Of a stretch of DNA of 64,000 nucleotides, positions 24,832 through 33,241 are shown piece by piece. The stretch comes from Nocardia farcinica (GTDB lineage: Bacteria > Actinomycetota > Actinomycetes > Mycobacteriales > Mycobacteriaceae), in assembly GCF_001182745.1 (NCBI RefSeq), contig NZ_LN868938.1:1674001-1738000 (forward strand), in the 5' to 3' direction. The first letter of the stretch is position 1. Each line of letters opens with the position of its first letter. Made by a program: the position numbers and the translations under genes. Under the pieces are notes generated by a model. The model was not told the origin of the DNA. It saw only the letters and a list, made by a program, of their open reading frames with translations, and made no database searches.

Positions 24832-25722
24832 CTATTGCGGCATGTGCTGTTCGTGGGTGAACGGCTTGCTGCCGTGCACCGCCGGCTCACCCTGCGGGTT
24901 GTCCTGGGGGCCGCGGTTCGCCCGCTCGTCGCTGCCCAGCCACTGCCCCGCCGGGTCCTCGATGTAGCGCCACTGCATGCCTTCCGGCCACGGTCCGCGG
25001 CCCTCGTTCCAGGGCCCGCGCGCACTGGCCGACCCGTTGGACATGTTGAAGGCCAGGTTCTGGAACCGGTCGTCGCCGGGCAGCTGTCCGGGCGGGAAGT
25101 TCACCGGCAGTTCGTTCAGCGCGGCGGTGAACTGCTGGAAGTGCGCCACCTCCCGGGTCATCAGGAACGACAGCGTGTCCTGCACGCCGGGATCGTCGGT
25201 GAACTGCTTGAGATATTCGTAGACGATCTTCGCCCGGGATTCGGCCGCGAGATTGCTGCGCAGATCGACCGACGGTTCCCCGTTGGAATTCACATAGGAA
25301 CCCGACCACGGCACGCCCGCCGAATTGCCCACATCGGGGCCACCACCACGCAGGGCGAAGAACAGCGGATCGGCGGCGACCTGGTGGATCGCCTCGTCCC
25401 GTCCGTCCGAACCGGCCACCGTTGGCATCCAGTCACAGCGCTCGTTGGCCTGCTTCAGATCGTCGTTGAGCCCGTCGAGCAGCATGGTGATCATGGATCC
25501 GACGATCTCGAGGTGACTGAACTCCTCGGTCGCGATGTCCATGAACAGGTCGTACATCTTCGGGTGTTTGCGCCGCAGCACGAACGCCTGGCTGAAATAC
25601 TGCATGGCGGCTTTCAATTCCCCGTTCGCGCCGCCGAACTGCTCCTGCAACAGTGTCGCGAACCGCGGATCCGGCCGGTCCACGCGCACCTCGAACTGTA
25701 GGTCTTTGTTGTGGATGAACAT
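24832..25722 (-). CDS. Manganese (non-haem) catalase
   Basis: 296 aa, preceded by GAGGAGAACG. Ferritin-like dimanganese core: QEQFGGANGELKAAMQYFSQ with the first Glu ligands, IATEEFSHLEIVGSMI (Glu and His), ESRAKIVYEYLKQ and REVAHFQQF (second Glu-x-x-His pair). C-terminal tail rich in Pro/Gly/Gln. Mn-catalases convert hydrogen peroxide to water and oxygen in the cytoplasm and are often tied to stationary-phase or desiccation stress. A TetR gene lies 107 bp upstream on the same strand. Confidence 0.9.
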   Translation of the reverse strand: MFIHNKDLQFEVRVDRPDPRFATLLQEQFGGANGELKAAMQYFSQAFVLRRKHPKMYDLFMDIATEEFSHLEIVGSMITMLLDGLNDDLKQANERCDWMPTVAGSDGRDEAIHQVAADPLFFALRGGGPDVGNSAGVPWSGSYVNSNGEPSVDLRSNLAAESRAKIVYEYLKQFTDDPGVQDTLSFLMTREVAHFQQFTAALNELPVNFPPGQLPGDDRFQNLAFNMSNGSASARGPWNEGRGPWPEGMQWRYIEDPAGQWLGSDERANRGPQDNPQGEPAVHGSKPFTHEQHMPQ

Positions 25723-25829
25723 CGTTCTCCTCACCGAGCCGTCGGGGTGGATACGACGCGCGCCTACCCGGCGCGTACCGGCGGAAACACCGCGGTTGCC
25801 CGGCGATATCCGATCGAAATCCGGCCCGT

Positions 25830-26498
25830 TCAGCGGGCGGCGGCGCCGGTACCCCATACGTCGGCCGAGCGGGCCTCGGGTTCGCTGTCGAGGCGACGGG
25901 TGTCCTGCAGGTAATCCACCCCGTCGAGTTCGCCGGGGTCCACCGCGACCAATCGGCAGGCGGACCGGACGAAATACCGCTGGACGTCCACCAGCGCGAG
26001 ACGGCCGCCGGGCCGGTACCAGTGGGCCACCCCGGTGCACATCTCGAGAATGGCCAGCCGGCACATCGCCGGGTCGTCGATGTCGAACAGGCCGACCCGC
26101 GCGCCGCGTTCGAGCACCTGGCCGAAGAGCATTTCGTATTCGTCGCGCATCCGTTGCAGCTCGCCGCGATTGGCATCGGTGAGCGCGCGCATCTCGTATT
26201 CGGCCACCCGCGCGGTCAGTTGATTCACCGCGGTGATGCCGACATGTGCGGCGACCAGGCCGGCCAGTTGCGCCACCGGATCGGCGCTGCGGCGCAGGGC
26301 GCGGGTGCCCGCCTCCATGAGTTCGTCCAGGCAGGACCGGATGATCATGGCCAGCAGCGCTTCCTTGCTGCCGACGTAGTGGTACAGCGTCGCCGAGTTG
26401 ATCCCCGCCTCGGCACCGAGTTCGCGGATTCCGGTCGCGGCGAACCCCTTGGTGGCGAAGAGCGTCACCGCCGCTTGCTGCACACGCCGCAGGTCCAT
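25830..26498 (-). CDS. TetR/AcrR family regulator of the MHS-MaoC-ligase operon
   Basis: 222 aa. HTH at about residues 22-48: ATGIRELGAEAGINSATLYHYVGSKEALL, the form common in regulators of acyl-CoA and phenylacetate-type pathways. The ligand domain carries FDIDDPAMCRLAILEMCTGVAHWYRPGG. Divergent from the transporter gene, with two copies of CAATCGATTGATTG in the gap, the likely binding sites. The ligand is probably the acid or acyl-CoA handled by the divergent operon; that is inference. Confidence 0.82.
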   Translation of the reverse strand: MDLRRVQQAAVTLFATKGFAATGIRELGAEAGINSATLYHYVGSKEALLAMIIRSCLDELMEAGTRALRRSADPVAQLAGLVAAHVGITAVNQLTARVAEYEMRALTDANRGELQRMRDEYEMLFGQVLERGARVGLFDIDDPAMCRLAILEMCTGVAHWYRPGGRLALVDVQRYFVRSACRLVAVDPGELDGVDYLQDTRRLDSEPEARSADVWGTGAAAR

Positions 26499-26558
26499 GG
26501 CCCTCTTTCGGTCGTCTCCCGATCATGCTAGCACCCGGCCACCCGGCCGACCGATAGC

Positions 26559-26572
26559 CAATCGATTGATTG
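26559..26572. promoter_or_regulatory. TetR operator, copy 1
   Basis: CAATCGATTGATTG, containing the palindrome CAATCGATTG, 60 bp before the TetR gene. An identical 14-mer lies at 26612-26625. Confidence 0.7.
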
Positions 26573-26611
26573 GGAACCGTGTTTGGCCTGCACTTATCTT
26601 CTGTTCGCTAT

Positions 26612-26625
26612 CAATCGATTGATTG
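26612..26625. promoter_or_regulatory. TetR operator, copy 2
   Basis: Second CAATCGATTGATTG, extended here to the 14-bp perfect palindrome ATCAATCGATTGAT. It ends 8 bp before the -35 element of the transporter promoter. The two copies are 53 bp apart, about five helical turns, which would allow same-face binding. Confidence 0.72.
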
Positions 26626-26633
26626 ACAAGGTC

Positions 26634-26663
26634 TTGACTGTGTCCTGAGTCACTGCCTACCCT
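26634..26663 (+). promoter_or_regulatory. Candidate promoter of the transporter operon
   Basis: TTGACT at 26634-26639 and TACCCT at 26658-26663 with an 18-bp spacer, 54 bp before the ATG. It sits directly downstream of operator copy 2. Confidence 0.5.
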
Positions 26664-26717
26664 GCTGCCCAGGCCCGGTTCGTCGACCGGGATCTCAGCT
26701 ACCGCAGGAGCACTGTC

Positions 26718-28067
26718 ATGCAGGTCGAACTGTCTGCACCGCCGGCCACCGTCGATCGGCCCGCGCTTCGGCGCGTGGCCGGATCGGTGCTCGTCGGCAC
26801 CACCATCGAGTGGTACGACTTCCAGATCTACGGCGCGTCCGCCGCCGTGGTGTTCGCGCCCTTGTTCTTCTCCGGCGTCGAGCCCTGGCTGGCCACCATC
26901 CTGTCGTTCGCCACCTTCGCGGTGGGTTTCGTGGCCCGGCCGCTCGGCGGCATCGTCATGGGACATTTCGGTGACCGGATCGGCCGCAAGAAGATGCTGG
27001 TGGTGGCGCTGCTGCTGATGGGCGCCGCAACCTTCGCGGTCGGCCTGCTGCCCACCTCCCAGCAGATCGGCATGTGGGCGCCGGTGTTGCTGGTGGTGCT
27101 GCGGCTGATCCAGGGATTCGGGGTCGGCGGCGAGTGGGGCGGCGCGGTGCTCACCGCGGTCGAGTACGCCCCGAAGAACCGCCGCGGCTTCTACGGTTCC
27201 ATGCCGCAGGTCGGCGTGCCCGCCGGACTGCTGCTGGCCACCGGCGTCATGTTCGGCACGCGCGCGGTGACCGGCGACCAGTTCCTGGTGTGGGGATGGC
27301 GGATTCCGTTCCTGCTCAGCATCGTGCTGGTGGCGCTCGGCCTCTACATCCGCGTCGCGCTCGCCGAGACCCCGTCGTTCACGCGGGTGAAGCAGACCGG
27401 CGCCGAGGTCGAGGTTCCGCTGGCGGATGCCTTCCGCACCTACCCCCGCCAGATCGTGCTCGCCGCCGGGTCGATGATCAGCACCGGCGCCTACTTCTAC
27501 ATTCTCAACACCTACAGCCTCACCTACGCCGACCAATTCGATCTGCTCTCCGGCAATCTCATGCTGGTCGCCGTCATGGTGTCGGCGGCGGTGGCGGTGA
27601 TCTTCATTCCCGTCTTCGGCCAGATCTCCGAGCGCTACGGCCGTCGCCGGATCCTGATGGTGGGTATCGGCGGCATGGGCGTGTGGATCTTCGCCGCCTT
27701 CGCCGCGATCGATACCGGCAACTTCGCGCTGACCACCGGCGCGCTCGCGGTCGGCGCACTCATGCTCAGCATCTCCTACGGTCCGCAGGCCACCTTCATC
27801 GCCGAATTGTTCGACGCCAGGGTCCGCTACAGCGCGTCCTCGATCAGCTTCCAGATCGGGGTGCTGCTCGGCGGCGCGATCGCGCCGATGGTGGCGGCCA
27901 CGCTCGTCGCCAAGACCGGCACGTCGTTCACCGTGGCGCTGTATATCGCGGTGCTGTCGGCGATTTCGCTGGCGAGTGTCTACTTCGTCCGGGAATCGGA
28001 TCTGCGCAGGGGCAGCACGGACATGTTCATCGACGACGACGGCGTGTACCGCCCCGTCGCGCAGTGA
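26718..28067 (+). CDS. MFS transporter, metabolite:H+ symporter (MHS) family
   Basis: 449 aa with 12 predicted membrane helices. The family start GTTIEWYDFQIYGASAAVVF and the loop GHFGDRIGRKKMLV are diagnostic of the MHS group (ShiA, ProP, KgtP relatives). FGVGGEWGGAVLTAVEYAP between helices 4 and 5 supports this. MHS carriers import carboxylates, betaines or amino acids with protons. With a downstream MaoC hydratase and acyl-CoA ligase it most likely brings in an organic acid that is then activated and degraded. Confidence 0.88.
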   Translation: MQVELSAPPATVDRPALRRVAGSVLVGTTIEWYDFQIYGASAAVVFAPLFFSGVEPWLATILSFATFAVGFVARPLGGIVMGHFGDRIGRKKMLVVALLLMGAATFAVGLLPTSQQIGMWAPVLLVVLRLIQGFGVGGEWGGAVLTAVEYAPKNRRGFYGSMPQVGVPAGLLLATGVMFGTRAVTGDQFLVWGWRIPFLLSIVLVALGLYIRVALAETPSFTRVKQTGAEVEVPLADAFRTYPRQIVLAAGSMISTGAYFYILNTYSLTYADQFDLLSGNLMLVAVMVSAAVAVIFIPVFGQISERYGRRRILMVGIGGMGVWIFAAFAAIDTGNFALTTGALAVGALMLSISYGPQATFIAELFDARVRYSASSISFQIGVLLGGAIAPMVAATLVAKTGTSFTVALYIAVLSAISLASVYFVRESDLRRGSTDMFIDDDGVYRPVAQ

Positions 28068-28099
28068 TTTCCGCTCGTTCCACGACGTAAGGACGTTCG

Positions 28100-28567
28100 T
28101 TGATTTCCAAGCCCTTCGAGGATATTCGCGTCGGTGACACCGAGACCACCGCGTGGCGCACGGTGACCGAGGAATATGTCCGCGATTTCGCCGAGTTGAC
28201 CTGGGATCGGCACCCGCTGCACCTGGATCCGGAGTACGCGCGGCGGACCCGGTTCGGGGAACGGATCGCCCACGGCGCGTTGATGATCGCCACCCTGCTC
28301 GGCCTGGTGGAATTGCATCCGGCCTATCTGCAGTGCTTCTACGGCCTCGACGAGGTGCGCTTCCTCGCCCCGACCCGCCTGGGCGACCGCGTGCACGTCG
28401 TCTCGGAGGTGGTCGGCATCCGGCCCCGCCCGGACGGCGAAGCCGCCGTGGTCACCTGCCGTGGCTCGCTGATCAACCAGGACGGCACGACGGTGTTCAC
28501 CGGCCTGTTCTCGCTGCTGGTCGCCGGACGCGCGCACGCCATCGAGCGACAGGAGGTGGCCCGGTGA
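28100..28567 (+). CDS. MaoC family (R)-hydratase / acyl-CoA dehydratase
   Basis: 155 aa from TTG 28100, 7 bp after TAAGG. Single hot-dog domain with the catalytic segment DRHPLHLDPEYARRTRFGE and RIAHGALMIATLLG (Asp/His dyad). These enzymes add water to a 2-enoyl-CoA or remove it from a 3-hydroxyacyl-CoA. Many stand-alone MaoC proteins handle methyl-branched acids such as mesaconyl- or methylmalyl-type CoAs. Its stop overlaps the ligase start by 4 bp, so hydration and activation are likely coupled. Confidence 0.85.
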   Translation: MISKPFEDIRVGDTETTAWRTVTEEYVRDFAELTWDRHPLHLDPEYARRTRFGERIAHGALMIATLLGLVELHPAYLQCFYGLDEVRFLAPTRLGDRVHVVSEVVGIRPRPDGEAAVVTCRGSLINQDGTTVFTGLFSLLVAGRAHAIERQEVAR

Positions 28568-30195
28568 ACGCCGCACCGCGCCATCGGTGGTGGCAGGACC
28601 TCGACGCCGAACCGTTCACCTGGCACGTGCCCGACGAGTTCAACATCGCCCACGCCTGCCTGGATGTCCAGCGGCCGGACGACACCGCCCTGATCGTCGA
28701 CACCGGCGACACCAGCACCCGGCACAGCTTCGGTGAGGTGGCCGCGCTCAGCCGCCGGTTCGCCGCCGCCCTGCGCGAGTTCGGCCTGGCCGCCGGCGAC
28801 CGGATCGGCGTCATGGTGCCGCAGGGCCTCGAGGTGCTCACCGCACATCTGGGTGCGTTCCGGGCCGGGATGGTCACCGTGCCGCTGTCGGTGAAGTTCG
28901 GCGGCGACGCGGTCGCCCATCGGCTGCGCGATTCGGGCGCGCGCGTGCTCGTCGTCGACGCCGACTGCTTCGCCCGCGTCCGCGACGGCCTCACCGACGT
29001 CCCGTCGCTCGCCGCGGTCCTGGTCGTCGGCGACGTCCCGGCCGGGCAGGCGATGGTGCGGTCGTTCGCCGAAACACTCACGGCCGCTACCGAAGACACC
29101 CACACCGCGGCGACCGGCCCGGACACCCCGGCGATCATCATCTACACCTCGGGCACCACCGGACGCCCCAAGGGCGCCCTGCACGGGCACCGCGTCCTGC
29201 TCGCCCACATGCCGGGCGTGCGCACCGCTTTCGAGAACGCGCCGCAGCCCGGCGACGTGTTCTGGACACCGGCGGACTGGGCGTGGATCGGTGGGCTGTT
29301 CGACGTCCTGTTCCCCGCCCTGGCCCTGGGCTGCCCCGTGGTCGCCACCCCCGGCGCCTTCACCCCCGACCGCGCCCTCGCGGTCATGCGCGCCCATCGC
29401 ATCACCGCCGCGTTCCTCCCGCCGACGGCGCTCAAGCAGATGCGCAGCGCCGGTGTCGACCGCGCCGCCGCCACCGGCACGCACCTGCGGGCGCTGGCCA
29501 GCGGCGGCGAATCCCTCGGCCAGGCACTGCAACACTGGGTGCACGACACCTTCGGCGCACCCGTCAACGAGTTCTACGGCCAGACCGAGATGAACCTCAC
29601 CGTCGGCACCGCCCGCACCCGGTGGAGCGCCGAACCCGGCTCGATGGGACGCGCGTTCCCCGGTTTCACCGTGACCGTCCTCGACGACACCGGCGCCCCG
29701 GCGCCACCCGGCGAGACCGGCGAAATCTGTGTGGCCGCGGGCAATCCGGGGCAGTTCCTCGGCTATTGGAACCAACCCGGCACGACCGCCGAGAAGGTCC
29801 ACGACGGCTGGATCCACACCGGCGACCTCGGGCGCGCCGACACCGCGGGCAACCTCTGGTATCAGGGCCGCCTCGACGATGTGATCTCCTCCGCCGGTTA
29901 CCGCATCGGGCCGGGCGAGATCGAGGAATGCCTGCTCACCCACCCCGCCGTGGCGATGGCGGCCGTCATCGGCGTCCCCGATGATCTGCGCGGTGAAGCC
30001 GTGCATGCCTTCGTCGTCCCCACCGACGGCGTCACCGGCACCGACGACCTGCGCCGCGCACTCCAGGACCACGTCAAATCCCGGCTTGCCTTCTACCAGT
30101 ATCCGCGCCGGATCACCTTCCTCGACGAACTGCCGATGACCACCACCGGGAAGATCCTCCGCCGCGAACTACGGCACCTGGCGGCCGACGGGTGA
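28564..30195 (+). CDS. Acyl-CoA synthetase (AMP-forming), medium-chain/acetyl-CoA-synthetase-like
   Basis: 543 aa from the GTG overlapping the MaoC stop. P-loop IIYTSGTTGRPKGALHGH, FWTPADWAWIGGLFD, NEFYGQTEMNL (A5), HTGDLGRAD (A7), ISSAGYRIGPGEIE hinge and TTTGKILRREL with the catalytic Lys. The ADWAWIGG and GQTEMNL segments mark the ACSM/medium-chain type ligases. It should activate the acid imported by the MHS carrier to a CoA thioester. Confidence 0.87.
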   Translation: MNAAPRHRWWQDLDAEPFTWHVPDEFNIAHACLDVQRPDDTALIVDTGDTSTRHSFGEVAALSRRFAAALREFGLAAGDRIGVMVPQGLEVLTAHLGAFRAGMVTVPLSVKFGGDAVAHRLRDSGARVLVVDADCFARVRDGLTDVPSLAAVLVVGDVPAGQAMVRSFAETLTAATEDTHTAATGPDTPAIIIYTSGTTGRPKGALHGHRVLLAHMPGVRTAFENAPQPGDVFWTPADWAWIGGLFDVLFPALALGCPVVATPGAFTPDRALAVMRAHRITAAFLPPTALKQMRSAGVDRAAATGTHLRALASGGESLGQALQHWVHDTFGAPVNEFYGQTEMNLTVGTARTRWSAEPGSMGRAFPGFTVTVLDDTGAPAPPGETGEICVAAGNPGQFLGYWNQPGTTAEKVHDGWIHTGDLGRADTAGNLWYQGRLDDVISSAGYRIGPGEIEECLLTHPAVAMAAVIGVPDDLRGEAVHAFVVPTDGVTGTDDLRRALQDHVKSRLAFYQYPRRITFLDELPMTTTGKILRRELRHLAADG

Positions 30196-30211
30196 GCGCG
30201 GGCGGCGGCGG

Positions 30212-31027
30212 TCAGCCCGCGACGGCACGGCTGAGGTGCTCCCACTCGCGGTAGCCGGCCGCCCGGTCCCGCAGGTTCTGCTGGACCAGGTCGAAGGAAT
30301 CGGACCCGACGATCAGCCGCCGCGGCGGATTCGGCAGGTCCACCAGCCGCAGCAGGACGGGTGCGGCGGTCTCCGGCGCGGGGCCGGCGTCGTCGCCCCA
30401 CATCTCGGTGAGTTCGTCGCGCAGCCGCTGATACCGCGGGTCGGGGGTGGTGGCGGTGGTGCCCAGGGTGAACAGGCCGGTGTCGTAGCCGCCCATCTGG
30501 ACGATGGTGACCTGCACGCCGAACTGTTCGGCCTCCATCGCCACGGCCTCGCTCACCGAGTCCAGCGCCGACTTACCGGCCGCGTACAGCCCGACCATCG
30601 GGAAACCGCCGCCGGTGCCCATCGTGGTGATCTGCAGCAGCCGCCCGCCGCCCTGGTTCCGCAGGTGGGGCAGCACCGCCTGGGTCACCCAGAGCGCCCC
30701 GAACAGGTTGACGTCGAAGTGGGCCCTGATCTGTTCCTCCGTCGCCTCCTCCACCATGCCCAGCAGCATGGCCCCGGCGTTGTTGACCACGATGTCGAGC
30801 CGTCCGACGCGTGCGACGGTCCGCTCGACCGCCGCGAAGACGGCCGCGCGGTCGGTGACGTCGAGCGCGAGCGGGACCAGCCGGTCGGGATACTCCGCGG
30901 CGAGATCGGCGAGCGGTGCGACATCGCGCGCCGCGCCGACCACCCGATCACCCGCCCGCAGCGCCGCTTCCGTGAACGCCCGGCCCAGGCCTCGCGACGC
31001 GCCCGTGATGAACCAGATGCGGCTCAT
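30212..31027 (-). CDS. SDR family oxidoreductase
   Basis: 271 aa from ATG 31027, 7 bp behind AAGGAGG. TGASRGLG cofactor loop, NNAGAMLLG, Ser in LLQITTMGTGGGFP, and YAAGK catalytic pair. The layout is that of classical SDRs close to retinol-dehydrogenase or YusZ-type proteins, often of broad specificity. Divergent from a TetR gene with two operator-like dyads between; probably repressed by it until a substrate is present. Confidence 0.85.
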   Translation of the reverse strand: MSRIWFITGASRGLGRAFTEAALRAGDRVVGAARDVAPLADLAAEYPDRLVPLALDVTDRAAVFAAVERTVARVGRLDIVVNNAGAMLLGMVEEATEEQIRAHFDVNLFGALWVTQAVLPHLRNQGGGRLLQITTMGTGGGFPMVGLYAAGKSALDSVSEAVAMEAEQFGVQVTIVQMGGYDTGLFTLGTTATTPDPRYQRLRDELTEMWGDDAGPAPETAAPVLLRLVDLPNPPRRLIVGSDSFDLVQQNLRDRAAGYREWEHLSRAVAG

Positions 31028-31059
31028 GGCCCCACCTCCTTCTACTCGCTTCCGGTAAC

Positions 31060-31084
31060 GAGACAAGACGTTACGTCTCGTCTC
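31060..31084. promoter_or_regulatory. Probable TetR operator in the SDR/TetR divergent gap
   Basis: GAGACAAGACG-TTA-CGTCTCGTCTC: 11-bp arms with one mismatch around a 3-base centre, 33 bp before the SDR start. Confidence 0.7.
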
Positions 31085-31095
31085 GCTGGAAGTCA

Positions 31096-31113
31096 AGACG
31101 GACCGTGCCGTCT
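31096..31113. promoter_or_regulatory. Second inverted repeat in the same gap
   Basis: AGACGG-accgtg-CCGTCT, perfect 6-bp arms sharing the GACG/CGTC core with the operator at 31060-31084, 23 bp before the TetR start. Likely an autoregulatory half of the same control region. Confidence 0.45.
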
Positions 31114-31136
31114 CGCCCGACGGGTACGATGCAGGC

Positions 31137-31739
31137 ATGGTCAAACAGCCCGATCCCACCCGCCGCAGCGAGCGGTCCCGGCAGGCGATCCTCACCGCGG
31201 CGCGCGAACTCGTCGCCGAGACGGGATACGCCAAACTCTCCATCGAGGCCATCGCCGCACGCGCCGGGGTCGGCAAACAGACGATCTACCGCTGGTGGCC
31301 CTCGAAGGGCGCGGTGGTCCTGGACGCCGTGCTGGCGTTGAGCCGCAGCGGTCCCGAGCAGAGCATGGCGCTGCCCGACACCGGCGATCTGGCGGCCGAC
31401 CTCAGAACGGTCATGCGGGCCACGGTGGCCGAATTCGCCGATCCGGCCTTCGAGAAGCCGATCCGGGCGCTCAACCGCGAGATCATCGACGACCCCGACC
31501 TCGCCGCCCGCTACCGCGAGACATTGGCGGACCCGGTGGACGAGGCCAAGAAGGCCCGGCTGCGCAGCGCCCAGCGCGCCGGTCAGCTCGCCGCCGACGT
31601 CGACCTCGACCTGGCCCTGGAACTGCTCTACGCGCCGCTGTATCAGCGCTGGCTGCTGCGCACAGGCCCGCTCACCCCGGACTACGCCGACGCCCTGGTG
31701 GACGCCTTTCTCAAAGCCATGCGCCCGGACGCCGGCTGA
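31137..31739 (+). CDS. TetR/AcrR family transcriptional regulator
   Basis: 200 aa. HTH LSIEAIAARAGVGKQTIYRWWPSKGAV at about residues 33-60, a form common in repressors of efflux and oxidoreductase genes. The C-terminal domain matches the TetR_C_16/AcrR-type helical bundle (ALELLYAPLYQRWLLRTGPL). Divergent from the SDR, which is the probable target. It is convergent with the lipase, 6 bp apart. Confidence 0.83.
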   Translation: MVKQPDPTRRSERSRQAILTAARELVAETGYAKLSIEAIAARAGVGKQTIYRWWPSKGAVVLDAVLALSRSGPEQSMALPDTGDLAADLRTVMRATVAEFADPAFEKPIRALNREIIDDPDLAARYRETLADPVDEAKKARLRSAQRAGQLAADVDLDLALELLYAPLYQRWLLRTGPLTPDYADALVDAFLKAMRPDAG

Positions 31740-31745
31740 CGAGGG

Positions 31746-33134
31746 TCAGAACCCGAGCAGCTGGCGCATCGACCCGGCGATGATCCCGGACCCGAGCGCG
31801 TCGAGCGCCTCGGGCGCCAGCAGCGTGGCGGGGACGGCCCGGATGTCGCACCCGCTCGGCACCGCGGAGTCGTGCGCGCGCTGTTCCAGCCAGGCGAGCG
31901 CACCCGGTGCGCCCAGCCCCCATTCGACCGTGTGCGCCGACACCGGCATCGGCAGTTGCTCCTGGCGGAAGGTGACGGCGGTGCCCGCGCGGCAGTAGGC
32001 GTCGACCAGCGCGCCCACCCCGTCGATGGTGCTGATGTCGTCGCCGACGGCGTTGTAGACATACAGCGGCGCGGTGGGCGCCGCCGACCCGAGTTCGGCG
32101 GCGTCGACGGCGGCGCTGATCACCGGATCGGCGAAGACCTCGGCCAGTGGCACCGTGAGGTGCGCGGACGCGTCGAAGCCGAGATTGGCGAGCAGGTTCT
32201 GCGGTGTGCAGTGGGCCGCGGCGGCGCGCACCTTCTCCTGCCCCGCGGGCGTGAGATACCGGTTCAGCGCGGCGGCGAACTCGGCCGAACCCTCGGCCAT
32301 GCCCATCAACGCGACGGGCAACAGCGCGCCGTCGACGGGTTTGCCGTTCGCCGTGGCGATCCCGGCGCGGAAGTCGCCGACCGGTGCGCCCAGCGCCGCA
32401 CCGGCCAGGGTCAGCTCCGGTGCGTAGCCCGGCTGCTCCTGCGCCGCCCATCCGGTGGCGATGCCGCCGCCGGAGTATCCCCACAGCAGCGCGCGGGTGT
32501 CGGGGCCGGGCAGGCCCGTCGGACCGAACGCGGCGGTGGCGCGGATGCCGTCGAGAACGACATAGCCGGGTTCGCGCGCGGCGAGGAAGTGGTTGTCCAC
32601 ACCGCCGTAGTCGGGCACCGACACCACCCAGCCGCGCGCGAGCGCCGCGGCCACCAACGGCGTCTCCGCCGCCATCGTGGTGAGCGTGACCGGCCCCGGC
32701 CGGCCCGGATCGAGCCACGGCACCGCGCCCCGCTGCAGGGCCTGCGACGGCACGCAGTGCGGCGCAACGGCATCGGTCATGTTCTGGAACGACAGCAGCG
32801 CGGCCGGGGGTCCCCCGTGCCGGGGTTTCAGCACCGTCGTGACCGCGCTGTACGGGCTGCCGTCGGCCCGCGTCGTCCGGTACAGCACCTGCCACCCGTC
32901 GACCTGCATCGCGACGGCCTGGAAGAACCCGACATCGATCGCGCGGGTCCGCAGAATCGTGCCCGGCGCCGTCGCCTCGTACCCCGGCGGCGGGGCGTAG
33001 AAGGGATCCGCGAGATTCGGCGCGGCCCCCGCCGACACCGGGAACACCGTGCACACCAGGGCGATCGCCGCGGCGACCAGCACGGTCGAGCGCACCAGGT
33101 ACGCGGGGCGGCGGCGACCGAGACGTGCGGGCAT
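31746..33134 (-). CDS. Secreted lipase, LIP family
   Basis: 462 aa from ATG 33134, preceded by GAAGGGAA; a much longer frame upstream is an artefact of the next gene. Signal peptide with basic start and hydrophobic core VLVAAAIALVCTVFPVSA cut near AGA. Nucleophile motif LLWGYSGGGIATGWAA (Ser in GYSGG), YNAVGDDISTID as the acid region and SAHTVEWGLG with the catalytic His. Matches the secretory lipase family (PF03583) common in Nocardia and related genera. Would hydrolyse host or environmental triacylglycerols outside the cell. Confidence 0.88.
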   Translation of the reverse strand: MPARLGRRRPAYLVRSTVLVAAAIALVCTVFPVSAGAAPNLADPFYAPPPGYEATAPGTILRTRAIDVGFFQAVAMQVDGWQVLYRTTRADGSPYSAVTTVLKPRHGGPPAALLSFQNMTDAVAPHCVPSQALQRGAVPWLDPGRPGPVTLTTMAAETPLVAAALARGWVVSVPDYGGVDNHFLAAREPGYVVLDGIRATAAFGPTGLPGPDTRALLWGYSGGGIATGWAAQEQPGYAPELTLAGAALGAPVGDFRAGIATANGKPVDGALLPVALMGMAEGSAEFAAALNRYLTPAGQEKVRAAAAHCTPQNLLANLGFDASAHLTVPLAEVFADPVISAAVDAAELGSAAPTAPLYVYNAVGDDISTIDGVGALVDAYCRAGTAVTFRQEQLPMPVSAHTVEWGLGAPGALAWLEQRAHDSAVPSGCDIRAVPATLLAPEALDALGSGIIAGSMRQLLGF

Positions 33135-33241
33135 ACGCGATTCCCTTCGAGCGGCGACGAGGGAACTATAACAAGTTCCAATTCCGCGGCCTGGCTTTTG
33201 CTTCCCTCGCGGAATCGCGGTTTTTCCTGGGCCGGAGGAAT

